From contig QKAI01000268.1 in the NCBI GenBank assembly GCA_003246505.1, positions 1-28,129 on the forward strand: a DNA stretch of 28,129 nucleotides, written 5' to 3'. Below, one piece after another: positions 14,900 through 23,620 of the stretch. Made by a program: the position numbers and the translations under genes. Each line of letters begins with the position of its first letter. Within the stretch, counting starts at the first letter, position 1. The notes beneath the pieces were generated by a model. That model saw only the letters and a list, made by a program, of their open reading frames with translations. It was not told the DNA's origin and searched no databases. Source of the DNA: Spirochaetaceae bacterium. Its GTDB lineage: Bacteria; Spirochaetota; Spirochaetia; DSM-2461.

Positions 14900-16834
14900 T
14901 CAGTACTGCCGGGCCCTCTTGAGCTCTTCCTTCTGCTCCGCCGTCTTCTGGACAATGGTTTCGCTCTTCGCCACTTCCGCCTGACCGCAGCGCCAGAACC
15001 CCTTGTACCCGTCGGTCATGGTCTTGGGGAGAACCTTCACGTCTATGACCGTGGAGACGGTCTGCCTGGCCGCATCGGCCAGGGCCGCGCGGAGCTCCTC
15101 TTCGGTCTTGGCGGTGTAGGTCTTGCAGCCGTAGCCCTCGCCGATCTTGGCGAAGTCCACGTAGATCAGGTCCCCGTCCAGTTTGCCCGTTTTGCTGTTC
15201 CTATGGCGGAATTCGGTCCCGAAGGTGCCCTGTCCCCGGTCCATCTGCAGGTTGTTGATGCATCCGAACTCGGCGTTGTCGAAGACGACAAGGTTGATCT
15301 TCTTCCCCTCCTGGATGGAGGTGGCCAGTTCGGAATGGAGCATCATGAAGGATCCGTCCCCAAGATAGGTATACACCTCCCTGTCCGGTTCGGCCAGCTT
15401 GGCCCCCAAGGCGGCGCTGACTTCGTAACCCATGCAGGAGTAGCCGTATTCCATGTGGTAGGAGCGGAGGCTCTTCGCCCGGAATACCCTCTGTAGGTCC
15501 CCGGGGAGGGAACCGGAGGCGCCCACCACGATGGCGTTCTTATCCACAACCTCATCCAGAATTCCCAGAATCCGGGTCTGTGTCAGTTTCGTCCCCAGGG
15601 CTTTGCTGTACTCTTCCAGGGCCGATGTCAGGCCGTCCCGGATTTCGGGCACGAAGCCGGGGCCGGTGTATTCCAGGGAGAAGAGACGGTTAAGCTCCCT
15701 GTCCCATTCCTCCCTGGCCGCTTTGATCTCCGTGGTGTAGGCGGACTTGTAGCCCTCCTTCTTCAGGGTCTCCCGAATGGCGGCAAGGGCCGTCTTCGCA
15801 TCGCAGGTGACCCGCACCGCATCCATCTTGTAGGAGTCGAAGGAGGCCACATTGATGTTGATGAAATCCACGTTCGGGTTCTGGTAAAGCCACTTGGAGG
15901 CGGTGGTGAAGTCGGTGTAGCGGGTCCCTACCCCTATGACCAGGTCGGTCTCCTGTCCCAGGGTATTGGCGGCGAGACAGCCCGTGGTGCCCACGCCCCC
16001 CAGGTTCAGGGGATGGGAGTAGAGGGTGGCGCTCTTGCCCGCCTGGGTTTCGGCGTAGGGGATGTTGAACTCCTCGCAGAATTTGAGCATCTCCTCCGCC
16101 GCTTCGGAGTAGCGCACGCCCCCTCCGCAGATGAGCATGGGCTTTTTCTTGGATTTGATCATCCTTACCGCTTCCCGGACCATGGCGTCGGTGGGGGCGG
16201 TCCTTTCCAGGCGGTGAACCCGCTTCTGGAAGAAATATTCCGGATAGTCGTAGGCCTCGCCCTGCACGTCCTGGGGAAGGCAGACCGCCACGGCCCCCGT
16301 ATTGGCCGGATCGGTGAGGGTCCTCATGGCGCCGATCATGGCGGACATGAGCTGCTCCGGCCGGTTGATCCGGTCCCAGAATTTGCAGACCGGCCGGAAG
16401 GCGTCGTTGGTGGTGAGGGTCAGGTCGTGGAACTGCTCCATCTGCTGCAGAACCGGGTCGGGCTGGCGGGTGGCGTAGGTGTCGCCGGGCAGAAGAAGCA
16501 CGGGGATGCGGTTGGCCGTGGCCGTGGCCGCCGCGGTGACCATGTTGGCCGCGCCGGGGCCGACCGAGGAGGTGCAGGCGTAGATCTGCCTTCTGTGATT
16601 CTGCTTGGCGAATCCCATGGCCGCGGCGGCCATGCCCTGCTCGTTCCGTCCCTGGTGGACGATAAGATCGCCCGGATCCTCTTCCAGGGCCTGTCCCAGG
16701 CCCACCACGTTCCCGTGGCCGAAGATGGTGAAGATACCCTTGACGAATTTGTGCTCTTCCCCGTCGAATTCCAGATACTGCTGGTTCAGAAATTTCACCA
16801 GCGCCTGGGCTACGGTCATTCTTATGGTTTTCAT
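14900..16834 (-). CDS. iolD: 3D-(3,5/4)-trihydroxycyclohexane-1,2-dione hydrolase (IolD), TPP-dependent
   Basis: This 644-residue protein has the full acetolactate-synthase-like architecture: N-terminal PYR domain with the catalytic glutamate (E65 in NEQGMAAAAMGFAKQ), central domain, and C-terminal TPP-binding domain with GDG at 492-494 and the partner Asn at 520. IolD opens the ring of the diketone made by IolE to give 5-deoxy-D-glucuronate. The N-terminal MTVAQALVKFLNQQY and GIFTIFGHGNVVGLGQAL are typical. The ATG overlaps the iolB stop by one base (TAATG), with GGAAG upstream inside iolB, so the two are translationally coupled. Length is normal for the family. Confidence 0.95.
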   Translation of the reverse strand: MKTIRMTVAQALVKFLNQQYLEFDGEEHKFVKGIFTIFGHGNVVGLGQALEEDPGDLIVHQGRNEQGMAAAAMGFAKQNHRRQIYACTSSVGPGAANMVTAAATATANRIPVLLLPGDTYATRQPDPVLQQMEQFHDLTLTTNDAFRPVCKFWDRINRPEQLMSAMIGAMRTLTDPANTGAVAVCLPQDVQGEAYDYPEYFFQKRVHRLERTAPTDAMVREAVRMIKSKKKPMLICGGGVRYSEAAEEMLKFCEEFNIPYAETQAGKSATLYSHPLNLGGVGTTGCLAANTLGQETDLVIGVGTRYTDFTTASKWLYQNPNVDFININVASFDSYKMDAVRVTCDAKTALAAIRETLKKEGYKSAYTTEIKAAREEWDRELNRLFSLEYTGPGFVPEIRDGLTSALEEYSKALGTKLTQTRILGILDEVVDKNAIVVGASGSLPGDLQRVFRAKSLRSYHMEYGYSCMGYEVSAALGAKLAEPDREVYTYLGDGSFMMLHSELATSIQEGKKINLVVFDNAEFGCINNLQMDRGQGTFGTEFRHRNSKTGKLDGDLIYVDFAKIGEGYGCKTYTAKTEEELRAALADAARQTVSTVIDVKVLPKTMTDGYKGFWRCGQAEVAKSETIVQKTAEQKEELKRARQY

Positions 16835-17646
16835 TATTTAACTTCCTTTCCGTGTTTTAATTCGGGCCAGATGACAACATCCGGCTCCTTCAGCCATTCA
16901 TGCTCTTTGACGAAATACCTGGTGGTGGGGAGCCACCGGTCGTTCTCCAGGTGGGGGATCATCCAGATGTAGTACATGGCGTATCCCGCCCCGGCCACCT
17001 GGGAGTGGGTTCGGTCCGGCACGATGAGGCAGGTATCCCCGTTCTTGACGAAATGGGGATCCTCATCGATCAGGGAGACGCCGAAGCCGCAGTCGGGAAA
17101 GTGGCGGTAGTGGTAGATCTCCGGCTGGGGATGATGGTGGGGCGGGTAGCTGGACCATTTCCCCGGGTGGTTGATCACCTCACCCAGAACCATGTTGGAT
17201 TCGGGAGCGATCACCCCGTCGAAGACGGTCCTGACCGTTCTCTTCGCCGTATCGTTGAGGATCCCCCCGCCGAAAATATCGGAGCGGATATCCTCCTGCC
17301 GGTAAAACCGGGGAGCGAACTCCCGGGGATTCTTCTTTTTTTCCACCGCGATTTCCGAGTCCTCCGCCGCAATGATGGTCACGGGAATATTCCGGGGGAC
17401 ATGGAGGACCACGGGGTTTTCCTCAAAGCAGGACCGGCGGACCGCCTCTTCCGTCTTCCCGTCCCATTTGAACTGAACCCGGCCGCCCATGAGGAGCCAG
17501 GCCCTCTCCTTGCCCTCCTGGCAGAGCCAGGTCTCGCCCTTCTTCAGCCGGAGAATTCCGAAATCCAGGAGCATTTCCGAATGGATGCCCTCCTCTTCGG
17601 TGATTACCGTATATCCGGTTTCCCATATCTGATTCTTTATAATCAC
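16834..17646 (-). CDS. iolB: 5-deoxy-glucuronate isomerase (IolB)
   Basis: This 270-residue two-cupin protein converts 5-deoxy-glucuronate to 2-deoxy-5-keto-D-gluconate. The metal site is seen in SSYPPHHHPQPEIYHYRHF (His170-172, Glu176), with another histidine in VPDRTHSQVAGAGYAMYYIW. The length is that of the family. It begins with GTG at 17646, with GGGAGG five bases upstream, about 20 bp downstream of a predicted promoter that holds a FadR-type operator. It is first in iolB-iolD-iolE. Its product is the branch point of the pathway. No iolC kinase or iolJ aldolase gene is present in the window to use that product in the classical way. Confidence 0.94.
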   Translation of the reverse strand: MIIKNQIWETGYTVITEEEGIHSEMLLDFGILRLKKGETWLCQEGKERAWLLMGGRVQFKWDGKTEEAVRRSCFEENPVVLHVPRNIPVTIIAAEDSEIAVEKKKNPREFAPRFYRQEDIRSDIFGGGILNDTAKRTVRTVFDGVIAPESNMVLGEVINHPGKWSSYPPHHHPQPEIYHYRHFPDCGFGVSLIDEDPHFVKNGDTCLIVPDRTHSQVAGAGYAMYYIWMIPHLENDRWLPTTRYFVKEHEWLKEPDVVIWPELKHGKEVK

Positions 17647-17672
17647 TTAAGCCTCCCTCGATCGGTGGTTTT

Positions 17673-17701
17673 ATTATATTGTAGTATTGTCTGATAATCA
17701 A
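17673..17701 (-). promoter_or_regulatory. Promoter of iolBDE
   Basis: On the minus strand TTGATT (plus 17696-17701) lies exactly 17 bp before a perfect TATAAT (plus 17673-17678). The start point would be near 17667, about 20 bases before the iolB GTG. Confidence 0.65.
17686..17698. promoter_or_regulatory. FadR/GntR-type operator in the iolB promoter
   Basis: ATTGTCTGATAAT is a full match to the shared 13-bp element, placed between and touching the -35 and -10 boxes of the iolB promoter, where a bound repressor would block RNA polymerase. Confidence 0.65.
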
Positions 17702-17709
17702 GTGTTATT

Positions 17710-17739
17710 TTTCAAAAATCCGTCCCCGGAGGGGCACTG
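17710..17739 (-). terminator. Terminator after the CUT2/lacI operon
   Basis: Directly after the lacI stop codon, CCCC-TCC-GGGG (minus strand) can form a short hairpin, extended by GU/AC with one bulge. ACGG and then ATTTTT follow. The stem is short, so termination may be incomplete. Confidence 0.4.
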
Positions 17740-18762
17740 TCAGGTGGACTCCCGGGGGGACAGGTGGGGGGCGATGCTGATCCGGGTCCTGGGCAGCTCC
17801 TCCCCGTTCCTTTTCTTCTGGATCTGATGGATCAGGCGCTGGCAGGAGAGGTGGGCCAGCTCATCCCGGGGCTGGTGAACCGAGGTCAGCCCGGGGTTGC
17901 TGTAACGGGCCAGCTCGCTGTCGTCGTATCCCGCCACGGCGATGTCCCCGGGAATGGCGACCCCCCTGTCCTCCAGGGCCCGCATGGCCCCCAGGGCCAT
18001 GAGATCGTTGCAGCCGAAGAGGGAGTCATACCGGCCGATGCCGTCCCCCAGGCCGGACAGGGCCTCCTTGGCCGATTCGAAGGTGGAGTCGCTGTAGAGC
18101 CGTTCCACCCTGACCCCCGCATCGTCCATCACTTCGCAGAAGCCCTTCTCCCTCAGGCGGAATTCAAGGTGCTCCTGGGTCTTCGCCAGCAGGAGGGGAT
18201 TCCTCCGCCCCTTCTGCAGGAAATGGGAGGCCACCTGCCTTCCCCCCTCCCTGTGGTCGGTGAAGATCACCTCCTGGTTTTTCGTGGCCTCGTCCGGGGG
18301 GTAGTGGAGGAAGACGGAGGGGACCCCATGGAGATTGAGGTACTCGATGCTCTCCTTCTTCAGATGCTCGATGAGAATGAGAAACCCGTCCACCTTGTTG
18401 CGGGATACGAGGCGGATGATGTTGTTGCCCCGGTCTTCCTGATAGGTCTGGTGGGTGATGATGAGGTCCAGATCGGCCTCTTCCAGGGTCTTGCGCAGGC
18501 TGTTGAGGAGCATGCCGTGGTAGACGTTGACGCTGACCATATGGTAGTTCTCCGGCAGGACGATGGCCACCGTACCCACCTGGCTGGTGATCATGCTCCG
18601 GGCGCCCGCATTGAATTCAAAACCCAGGTCACCGGCAATGCGGTTGATTCTCTCCCTCGTCTTGTAAGCCACCAGGGGACTGTTGTTCAGACTCCTTGAT
18701 ACGGTGGCGAAACTGACTCCGGCGATTTCCGCAATGTCCTTAATGGTGACCTGGCTGCCCAT
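17740..18762 (-). CDS. LacI-family regulator in the inositol transporter operon
   Basis: This 340-residue protein has an N-terminal helix-turn-helix (VTIKDIAEIAGVSFATVSRSLNN, about residues 5-27) and a LacI/GalR effector domain. It is the last gene of the binding protein-ATPase-permease-dehydrogenase operon, nine bases after the dehydrogenase stop. The recognition helix has the common ATVSR form that goes with operators centred on CG. Two such boxes (AAACGTTT cores at 23421-23434 and 23621-23634) flank the start of this operon and are the obvious targets, giving feedback control with an inositol-like effector (inference). The ribosome-binding site is weak (AGAGAGAG). Confidence 0.9.
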   Translation of the reverse strand: MGSQVTIKDIAEIAGVSFATVSRSLNNSPLVAYKTRERINRIAGDLGFEFNAGARSMITSQVGTVAIVLPENYHMVSVNVYHGMLLNSLRKTLEEADLDLIITHQTYQEDRGNNIIRLVSRNKVDGFLILIEHLKKESIEYLNLHGVPSVFLHYPPDEATKNQEVIFTDHREGGRQVASHFLQKGRRNPLLLAKTQEHLEFRLREKGFCEVMDDAGVRVERLYSDSTFESAKEALSGLGDGIGRYDSLFGCNDLMALGAMRALEDRGVAIPGDIAVAGYDDSELARYSNPGLTSVHQPRDELAHLSCQRLIHQIQKKRNGEELPRTRISIAPHLSPREST

Positions 18763-18771
18763 CTCTCTCTG

Positions 18772-19785
18772 TCAAAACCTTAACTGTTTGTTTAATTCGA
18801 AGGATTCCTTGCACTTGTAGGCGATCTCCGAAACCCGGGTTCCGTCGTAGACCGTGACCCCGGGCTGCCGTCCTTCCAGGATACAATACACAAATTCCTG
18901 AATCTCGTTAATATAGGAGGAACCGAATCTCTCCAGAAAGTTCTCGCTGCACTCCCGGCGGACGCCCCCGTTGTCCAGGATCTCCACCAGATTCTTCTGG
19001 GGGACCGAGGCGATGCGCAGGATGCCCTTCGTCCCGATGATCTCCGTCTCCACGTTGTATCCGTGGGGGGCGGTCCTCCCCGCGAAGAGGAAGACCATGG
19101 CGTCGTTTCCGAACTGCATGAGGCAGGAGACGTTGTCCCCGTCCTTGTACTGTCCGAATTCGGGATGGGCGTAGCATCCGCCCAGGGCGGTGACGGAGAC
19201 GGGCTCCGAGTTCAGGAACCAGCGGGCCAGATCGATGTCGTGGACCGCCATGTCCAGGAACTGCCCCCCCGAATGGCCGGCGAAGGCGATGGCCCCGTCT
19301 ATGAACTTCTCCGGGTCCTGGCTGTAGGAACGGAAGAGAACGGGCTTCCCGATCTCCCCGGCCATCACCTTTTTATGGGCGTACATGTAGGATTCGTCGA
19401 ACCGGCGCATGAACCCCAGCATGAAGACCCTGTCCCCGTGGGCTTCCACCGCCTTCTCCGCCTCCTTGCACTCCTCCACGGTCACCCCCAGGGGCTTCTC
19501 GGAAAAGACGTGCTTTCCCGCGGCCAGGGCGGCGGCGATCTGCTTCGTGTGCAGGCCGGAGGGGGAGGCGAGGCAGACCGCGTCCAGCTCCTCCAGGGCG
19601 ATCATCTCTTCGAAGCTGGAGAACCGGTGCTTCACCCCCAGCCTGTCCGCGGTTCTGTTGAGCAGATCCCCGTTCAGGTCGCAGAGGGCGGTCAGCTCGG
19701 CATGCATGATCTTGGTGGCGATATTCTCCGCATGGGCCAGGCCCAGCCGGCCCAGTCCCACCGATCCGATCCTGATCGTTCTCAT
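18772..19785 (-). CDS. Gfo/Idh/MocA oxidoreductase, probable inositol 2-dehydrogenase (IolG-like)
   Basis: This 337-residue protein has an N-terminal NAD-binding Rossmann fold (GSVGLGRLG, residues 8-15), the family EKP motif with catalytic Lys97 (SEKPLG), and the D-x3-H pair (D178, H182 in LDMAVHDIDLARWF). Such enzymes oxidise the 2-OH of myo-inositol, or another inositol isomer, to the inosose, the first iol step. Its place between the transporter and iolB/D/E fits this, but scyllo-inositol or another cyclitol cannot be excluded. The frame is open upstream to 20427, over the permease gene. The ATG at 19785 begins exactly at the conserved MRTIRIG strand and has AAGGG upstream, so the longer frame is spurious. 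Five bases separate it from the permease gene. Confidence 0.88.
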   Translation of the reverse strand: MRTIRIGSVGLGRLGLAHAENIATKIMHAELTALCDLNGDLLNRTADRLGVKHRFSSFEEMIALEELDAVCLASPSGLHTKQIAAALAAGKHVFSEKPLGVTVEECKEAEKAVEAHGDRVFMLGFMRRFDESYMYAHKKVMAGEIGKPVLFRSYSQDPEKFIDGAIAFAGHSGGQFLDMAVHDIDLARWFLNSEPVSVTALGGCYAHPEFGQYKDGDNVSCLMQFGNDAMVFLFAGRTAPHGYNVETEIIGTKGILRIASVPQKNLVEILDNGGVRRECSENFLERFGSSYINEIQEFVYCILEGRQPGVTVYDGTRVSEIAYKCKESFELNKQLRF

Positions 19786-19790
19786 GGCGA

Positions 19791-20810
19791 TTAACCCTTC
19801 TTGGCGTTCTTGCGCATATCGATGATAACGGCTACCACGATGATCACACCTTCGGTGACCTGCTGCCAGTAGGCGTCGACTCCCAGAAGGGTCAGGCCGT
19901 TTCTCATGACCGAGAGAACCAGGGCCCCCACGAAGGCGCCCCAGATGGTTCCGATTCCCCCGGAATGGCTGGTACCGCCGATGGTGGTGGCGGCGATGGC
20001 GGTCAGCTCGTAACCGGTGGCGGCGCCGGGATGGACCGATCCTACCCGTCCGGCGAAAACGATGGCCGCCAGACCGGCGAGGAGCCCCGAGTAGGCGTAG
20101 ATGGCGATGAGGTTCCGGCCCACGTTGACCCCGGACACCTCCGCCGCCTTGATGTTGCCCCCGATGGCGTAGACGCTCTTGCCGAAGCGGGTCATGTCCA
20201 GGAGGACGTAGCTGACGCCGATCATGAGAAAGTAGATCAGAACGGGGATGGGGAGCCAGCCGAAGAGCTTGCCCCCCAGGACGGTCAGGGAGTCGGTGAG
20301 GGTGCTCACGGGCTTGCCGTCCGAGTAGATCAGGGCCATGCCCCGGGCCACGGTCATCATGCCCAGGGTGGCGATGAAGGCGGGGATGTTGGTTTTGGCT
20401 ATCAGGGCTCCTGAGATACCCCCGCACAGGGCGCCCACGGCCAGGGCGGCCAGGATGGGGACGATGACCGGCATGACGGGCAGGTTGGGAAAGAATTTGC
20501 CCGTGGCGTCGGCGGTCTGGGCCAGGGACGCGGCGATGACGCCGGAGAGGGCCAGAACGGAGCCGACGGAGAGGTCGATTCCCTTGGAAATGATAACGAA
20601 GGTGAGTCCCAGGGCCATGATTCCGAAAATGGAGGTCTGGGTCAGGACGTTAAAAAGGTTGGAGCGGCTCAAAAAGGCCGGCTCCAGAATGCTGATGCCT
20701 ATGATCATGATGAACAGAACGAAGACGATACCGTACTTCTGCAGGATCTGCTGGGTCTTCTGGCTCCGCTCTTTTTTGCCGGGCTGGGCTTTTTCCGCAA
20801 TGGTTGACAT
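19791..20810 (-). CDS. ABC transporter permease (RbsC-like, CUT2; probable inositol importer)
   Basis: This 339-residue hydrophobic protein has eight or more membrane helices and the RbsC/XylH family segments FNVLTQTSIFGIMALGLTFV, GIDLSVGSVLALSGV and GGTSHSGGIGTIWGAFVGAL. It forms the membrane channel for the ATPase encoded just upstream. The start has GAGGAG seven bases upstream, inside the end of the ATPase gene; the gap is only four bases. Ligand assignment rests on the neighbouring inositol enzymes. Confidence 0.93.
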   Translation of the reverse strand: MSTIAEKAQPGKKERSQKTQQILQKYGIVFVLFIMIIGISILEPAFLSRSNLFNVLTQTSIFGIMALGLTFVIISKGIDLSVGSVLALSGVIAASLAQTADATGKFFPNLPVMPVIVPILAALAVGALCGGISGALIAKTNIPAFIATLGMMTVARGMALIYSDGKPVSTLTDSLTVLGGKLFGWLPIPVLIYFLMIGVSYVLLDMTRFGKSVYAIGGNIKAAEVSGVNVGRNLIAIYAYSGLLAGLAAIVFAGRVGSVHPGAATGYELTAIAATTIGGTSHSGGIGTIWGAFVGALVLSVMRNGLTLLGVDAYWQQVTEGVIIVVAVIIDMRKNAKKG

Positions 20811-20814
20811 TGTT

Positions 20815-22329
20815 TTACTCCTCTCCTACAGCTTTACCCGTGGCGTAGGACATTAATTGTTCTTGGGTAAGATCGGGCGTATTGTCCACGACGGCCGTGA
20901 CACGGCCCTCGTGCATGACCATTATCCGGTCACTCATGCCCATGACTTCCGGCAGTTCCGAGGAAATCATGACGATCGATTTCCCCTCCCCGGCCAGACG
21001 GGTGATCAGCCTGTGAATCTCCGACTTCGCCCCCACGTCGATGCCCCTCGTCGGCTCATCGAGAAAGAGAATGTCCGGATTGGTCATAAGCCACCGGGCG
21101 ACCAGAACCTTCTGCTGGTTTCCTCCGGAGAGGTTCTGCACCTTCTGCATCAGGCTGGGGGTCTTCACCTGAATCTTCTTGACGTAATCGTCGCACTCGC
21201 TCTTAAGCGATTTGTAACGGATCAGGCCCACCCTGTTCAGGTATTTGGGGATATTGGTGATAGCCATGTTCAACCGCACCGAGAGCATGGGGAAGATTCC
21301 CGACATGCGCCGGTCCTCGGTGAGCAGAGCCATATGCCTGGCGATGGCGTCCCGGGGGGAGTTGATGGTCACCTCCTCCCCGTCGATGAGAATCTGGCCG
21401 GAAACCTTGGACCGGATGCCGAAGATCGTCTCTATGACCTCCGTCCTACCCGAACCGATAAGGCCGGCCACTCCCAGGATTTCGCCCCTTCTCACGTTAA
21501 AGGAAACGTCCCTGAAGAGCCGCTGGTGGGTCAGGTTGCGGACTTCCAGTTTCACTTCCCCTATCTCGCAGGGGACCTTGGGGAACATCTCGTCCACGTT
21601 GCGGCCCACCATCATGTTGATGAGCCTGTCCACGATGAGCTTGTCCGTGTCCTCCACGCCGATATAGGTCCCGTCCCGGTAGACGGTGATCCTGTCGGTA
21701 ATCTCATAAACCTCATCCAGCTTATGGGAGATGTATATGATGCTCTTGCCCTGCGCCTTGAGCTTGCGCATGATGGTGAAGAGCTGCTTGACTTCCTTAT
21801 CTGTCAGTGCCGATGTGGGCTCGTCCATGATGATCAGTTTGGAATCGTAGGAGATGGCCTTGGCGATCTCGATCATCTGCATCTTGGCTACGGTCAGCTG
21901 AGCCATCTCTGTCCGGGGATCCTCATCCAGATCGATCTCCTTCAGGACTTCGATGCTCATATCATACATTTTTTTATGGTCCACGAGACCGAACTTGTTC
22001 AAAGGCTCTCTTCCGAGCCAGATATTTTCCATGATAGGTCTGTGAAGTATGGGGCTCAATTCCTGATGTATCATGGAAATGCCCATATGAAGAGCCTGGG
22101 ACGTATCGTAATTCTCCCGAACCTCGCCATCGTACATTATGGTTCCCGATGTGGGACTGTGTACGCCGGCCAGACAGTTCATAAGAGTCGATTTGCCCGC
22201 TCCGTTTTCTCCCATAAGCGCATGGATCTCTCCCTGTTTCACCTTAAGTTCAACACCTTTGAGAGCCTTGACACCGGGGAAGTTCTTTACAATATCCTGC
22301 ATCTGCAGGAGATAGTTTTCCTCAGCCAT
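20815..22329 (-). CDS. CUT2 sugar ABC transporter ATP-binding protein (RbsA-like)
   Basis: This 504-residue protein has two fused ATPase domains. Domain 1 has Walker A GENGAGKST (40-48) and Walker B LIIMDEPTSALT. Domain 2 has the degenerate Walker A GLIGSGRTE and intact LSGGNQQK plus DILFLDEPTRGIDVG, the standard RbsA/MglA/XylG pattern in which one site is catalytic. The frame is open 20 codons further upstream (to 22389), but that segment is encoded by an intergenic hairpin and has no ribosome-binding site. The ATG at 22329 has GGAG at correct spacing. It powers the importer formed with the adjacent permease and binding protein. Confidence 0.93.
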   Translation of the reverse strand: MAEENYLLQMQDIVKNFPGVKALKGVELKVKQGEIHALMGENGAGKSTLMNCLAGVHSPTSGTIMYDGEVRENYDTSQALHMGISMIHQELSPILHRPIMENIWLGREPLNKFGLVDHKKMYDMSIEVLKEIDLDEDPRTEMAQLTVAKMQMIEIAKAISYDSKLIIMDEPTSALTDKEVKQLFTIMRKLKAQGKSIIYISHKLDEVYEITDRITVYRDGTYIGVEDTDKLIVDRLINMMVGRNVDEMFPKVPCEIGEVKLEVRNLTHQRLFRDVSFNVRRGEILGVAGLIGSGRTEVIETIFGIRSKVSGQILIDGEEVTINSPRDAIARHMALLTEDRRMSGIFPMLSVRLNMAITNIPKYLNRVGLIRYKSLKSECDDYVKKIQVKTPSLMQKVQNLSGGNQQKVLVARWLMTNPDILFLDEPTRGIDVGAKSEIHRLITRLAGEGKSIVMISSELPEVMGMSDRIMVMHEGRVTAVVDNTPDLTQEQLMSYATGKAVGEE

Positions 22330-22342
22330 GTTTTCTCCGATA

Positions 22343-22370
22343 ACCGGAGCGGGAGAATTCCCGCTCCGGT
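22343..22370 (-). other. 12-bp perfect stem-loop between binding-protein and ATPase genes
   Basis: ACCGGAGCGGGA (22343-22354) pairs completely with TCCCGCTCCGGT (22359-22370) around a four-base loop. It has no strong T-run after it on the minus strand. It lies just before the ATPase ribosome-binding site, so it probably protects or attenuates the binding-protein mRNA. Confidence 0.6.
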
Positions 22371-22380
22371 GGGTAACGCG

Positions 22381-22429
22381 GATTCCCATCTATCCTATGG
22401 TTCCCCGGAGGGAACCCCTATGGGGAATC
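22381..22429 (-). other. Nested stem-loop after the binding-protein gene
   Basis: GGTTCCC (22399-22405) pairs with GGGAACC (22410-22416) around CGGA; an outer pair GATTCCC (22381-22387) and GGGAATC (22423-22429) encloses it. It starts ten bases after the binding-protein stop codon. With the hairpin at 22343-22370 it makes a double barrier for 3'-to-5' RNA decay. Confidence 0.5.
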
Positions 22430-22438
22430 CTTTGATTT

Positions 22439-23389
22439 CTACTGGTAATCGGCCAGATTTTCCGGGGTAATGAGAACGAAGGGGATCCATACGAGGGAAA
22501 CGACCTGCTCGCCCTTGAGAACCTTGTGGATCAGCTCTGCGGAACCCTTGCCCTGACCTACGGCGTCCTGAAGGACCGTAGCCGCCAGAGAGCCGTTTCC
22601 TACGGCGACCTTAGCATCGGGGATGGCGTCAACGCCCATGACGGGGATGTCGGTCCGGCCGGCGGCCTTGAGGGCTTCCACGGCACCCAGGGCCATTTCG
22701 TCGTTATTGGCGCAGATACCCTTAAGGTCGGAGCCGTATGCGGTGAGCCAGTTCTCCGTAATGGTCATGCCCTGGTCTCTCTGCCAGTTGCCGGTTTCCT
22801 TGGCAAGGATCTTGATGCCGGGGAACTTGGCCTTGGCGGTAACTTCGTTACCCTCGGTTCTCTTCAGGGCGCCTTCGTTGTCGAGCTTGCCCATGAGGAT
22901 GGCCACGCCGCCCTTACCGTCAAGAAGCTTGCCCATGTACTCCATCTGCTGGGTACCGGCAATGATCTCCTGGGAACCGACGTAATAGACGTTGGCGGGG
23001 AGTTCCTTCTCCGCATAGGGGTTTCTGTTGACGAAACAGAGGGGAACGTTGGATTCGGCGGCAGCCTTAACAATGGGACCCATGGCGCTCGTGTCAACGG
23101 GAACCACGATAAGGGCATCAATTTTCTGGGCGAGAAGGGTGTTGACCAGATCCTGCTGGCGGATAACGTCCTCCTGCGCGTCCTGAAGAACCAGTTCTAC
23201 ATTGGCGACGCCGGCAAAATACTCCTTGGCCGCATCCATAACGTAGGTCTGAAAGGTGTCGTTAAAGTTGTTACATACGTAACCAACTTTGAAACTGTCC
23301 TTGGCCCCTCCCTTATCCGCCGATCCGTTGGCAAAAGCCACGGTAACGGCCAGAAGGGCCAGCAGTGTTACGAACAATACCTTTTTCAT
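22439..23389 (-). CDS. Sugar/cyclitol-binding protein of CUT2 transporter (probable inositol)
   Basis: This 316-residue protein has a clean signal peptide (MKKVLFVTLLALLAVTVAFA, cleavage after residue 20). The mature part matches periplasmic binding proteins of the RbsB type (KVGYVCNNFNDTFQTYV, DALIVVPVDTSAMGP, GICANNDEMALGAVEAL, GVDAIPDAKVAV). The frame extends upstream to 23425, but the ATG at 23389 has GGAGG seven bases upstream and begins the signal peptide. It is first in the operon with the ATPase, permease, IolG-like dehydrogenase and LacI regulator. The ligand is inferred to be inositol from context. Two hairpins follow the gene, as after the other binding-protein gene in the window. 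Confidence 0.92.
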   Translation of the reverse strand: MKKVLFVTLLALLAVTVAFANGSADKGGAKDSFKVGYVCNNFNDTFQTYVMDAAKEYFAGVANVELVLQDAQEDVIRQQDLVNTLLAQKIDALIVVPVDTSAMGPIVKAAAESNVPLCFVNRNPYAEKELPANVYYVGSQEIIAGTQQMEYMGKLLDGKGGVAILMGKLDNEGALKRTEGNEVTAKAKFPGIKILAKETGNWQRDQGMTITENWLTAYGSDLKGICANNDEMALGAVEALKAAGRTDIPVMGVDAIPDAKVAVGNGSLAATVLQDAVGQGKGSAELIHKVLKGEQVVSLVWIPFVLITPENLADYQ

Positions 23390-23420
23390 AAAATACCTCC
23401 ATAGATTTCGCTTGCATAAT

Positions 23421-23434
23421 TGCAAACGTTTACA
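23421..23434. promoter_or_regulatory. LacI-family operator (cre-like) O1 of the CUT2 operon
   Basis: TGCAAACGTTTACA is a near-perfect palindrome centred on CG, the common LacI/CcpA-family operator form. It lies in the leader of the binding-protein gene, 32 bp before its ATG and downstream of the predicted promoter. Confidence 0.65.
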
Positions 23435-23510
23435 ATAGTGTTATTATCCTCCCTGTTTCCGGAATCTGTCAACAAAAAACTAAATAAAATTAAGTAAGAT
23501 CATTTAAAGT

Positions 23511-23540
23511 ATTATATAATAAACAAATATAGCTAGTCAG
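23511..23540 (-). promoter_or_regulatory. Promoter of the CUT2 transporter operon
   Basis: On the minus strand CTGACT (plus 23535-23540) lies 18 bp before a perfect TATAAT (plus 23511-23516), in a strongly AT-rich stretch (23470-23620) without genes. The -35 match is weak, so confidence is limited. Confidence 0.4.
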
Positions 23541-23553
23541 ATTGTCTGATAAA
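23541..23553. promoter_or_regulatory. FadR/GntR-type operator at the CUT2 operon
   Basis: ATTGTCTGATAAA matches the shared 13-bp element except for the last base. It abuts the predicted -35 box, so it could serve repression or activation. A partial copy (ATTGTAAGAT) begins at 23564. Confidence 0.55.
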
Positions 23554-23620
23554 AGAATGTCGGATTGTAAGATTTTTTTTAAAAAATAGGTAACGAAATA
23601 TCGATAAAAAAAGCTCTAAA

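Noticed and set aside
19786..20427. N-terminal extension of the Gfo/Idh dehydrogenase by 214 residues
   Set aside because: It runs over the permease gene in another frame and is Arg/His/Gly-rich; the dehydrogenase fold begins exactly at the ATG at 19785, which has a ribosome-binding site.
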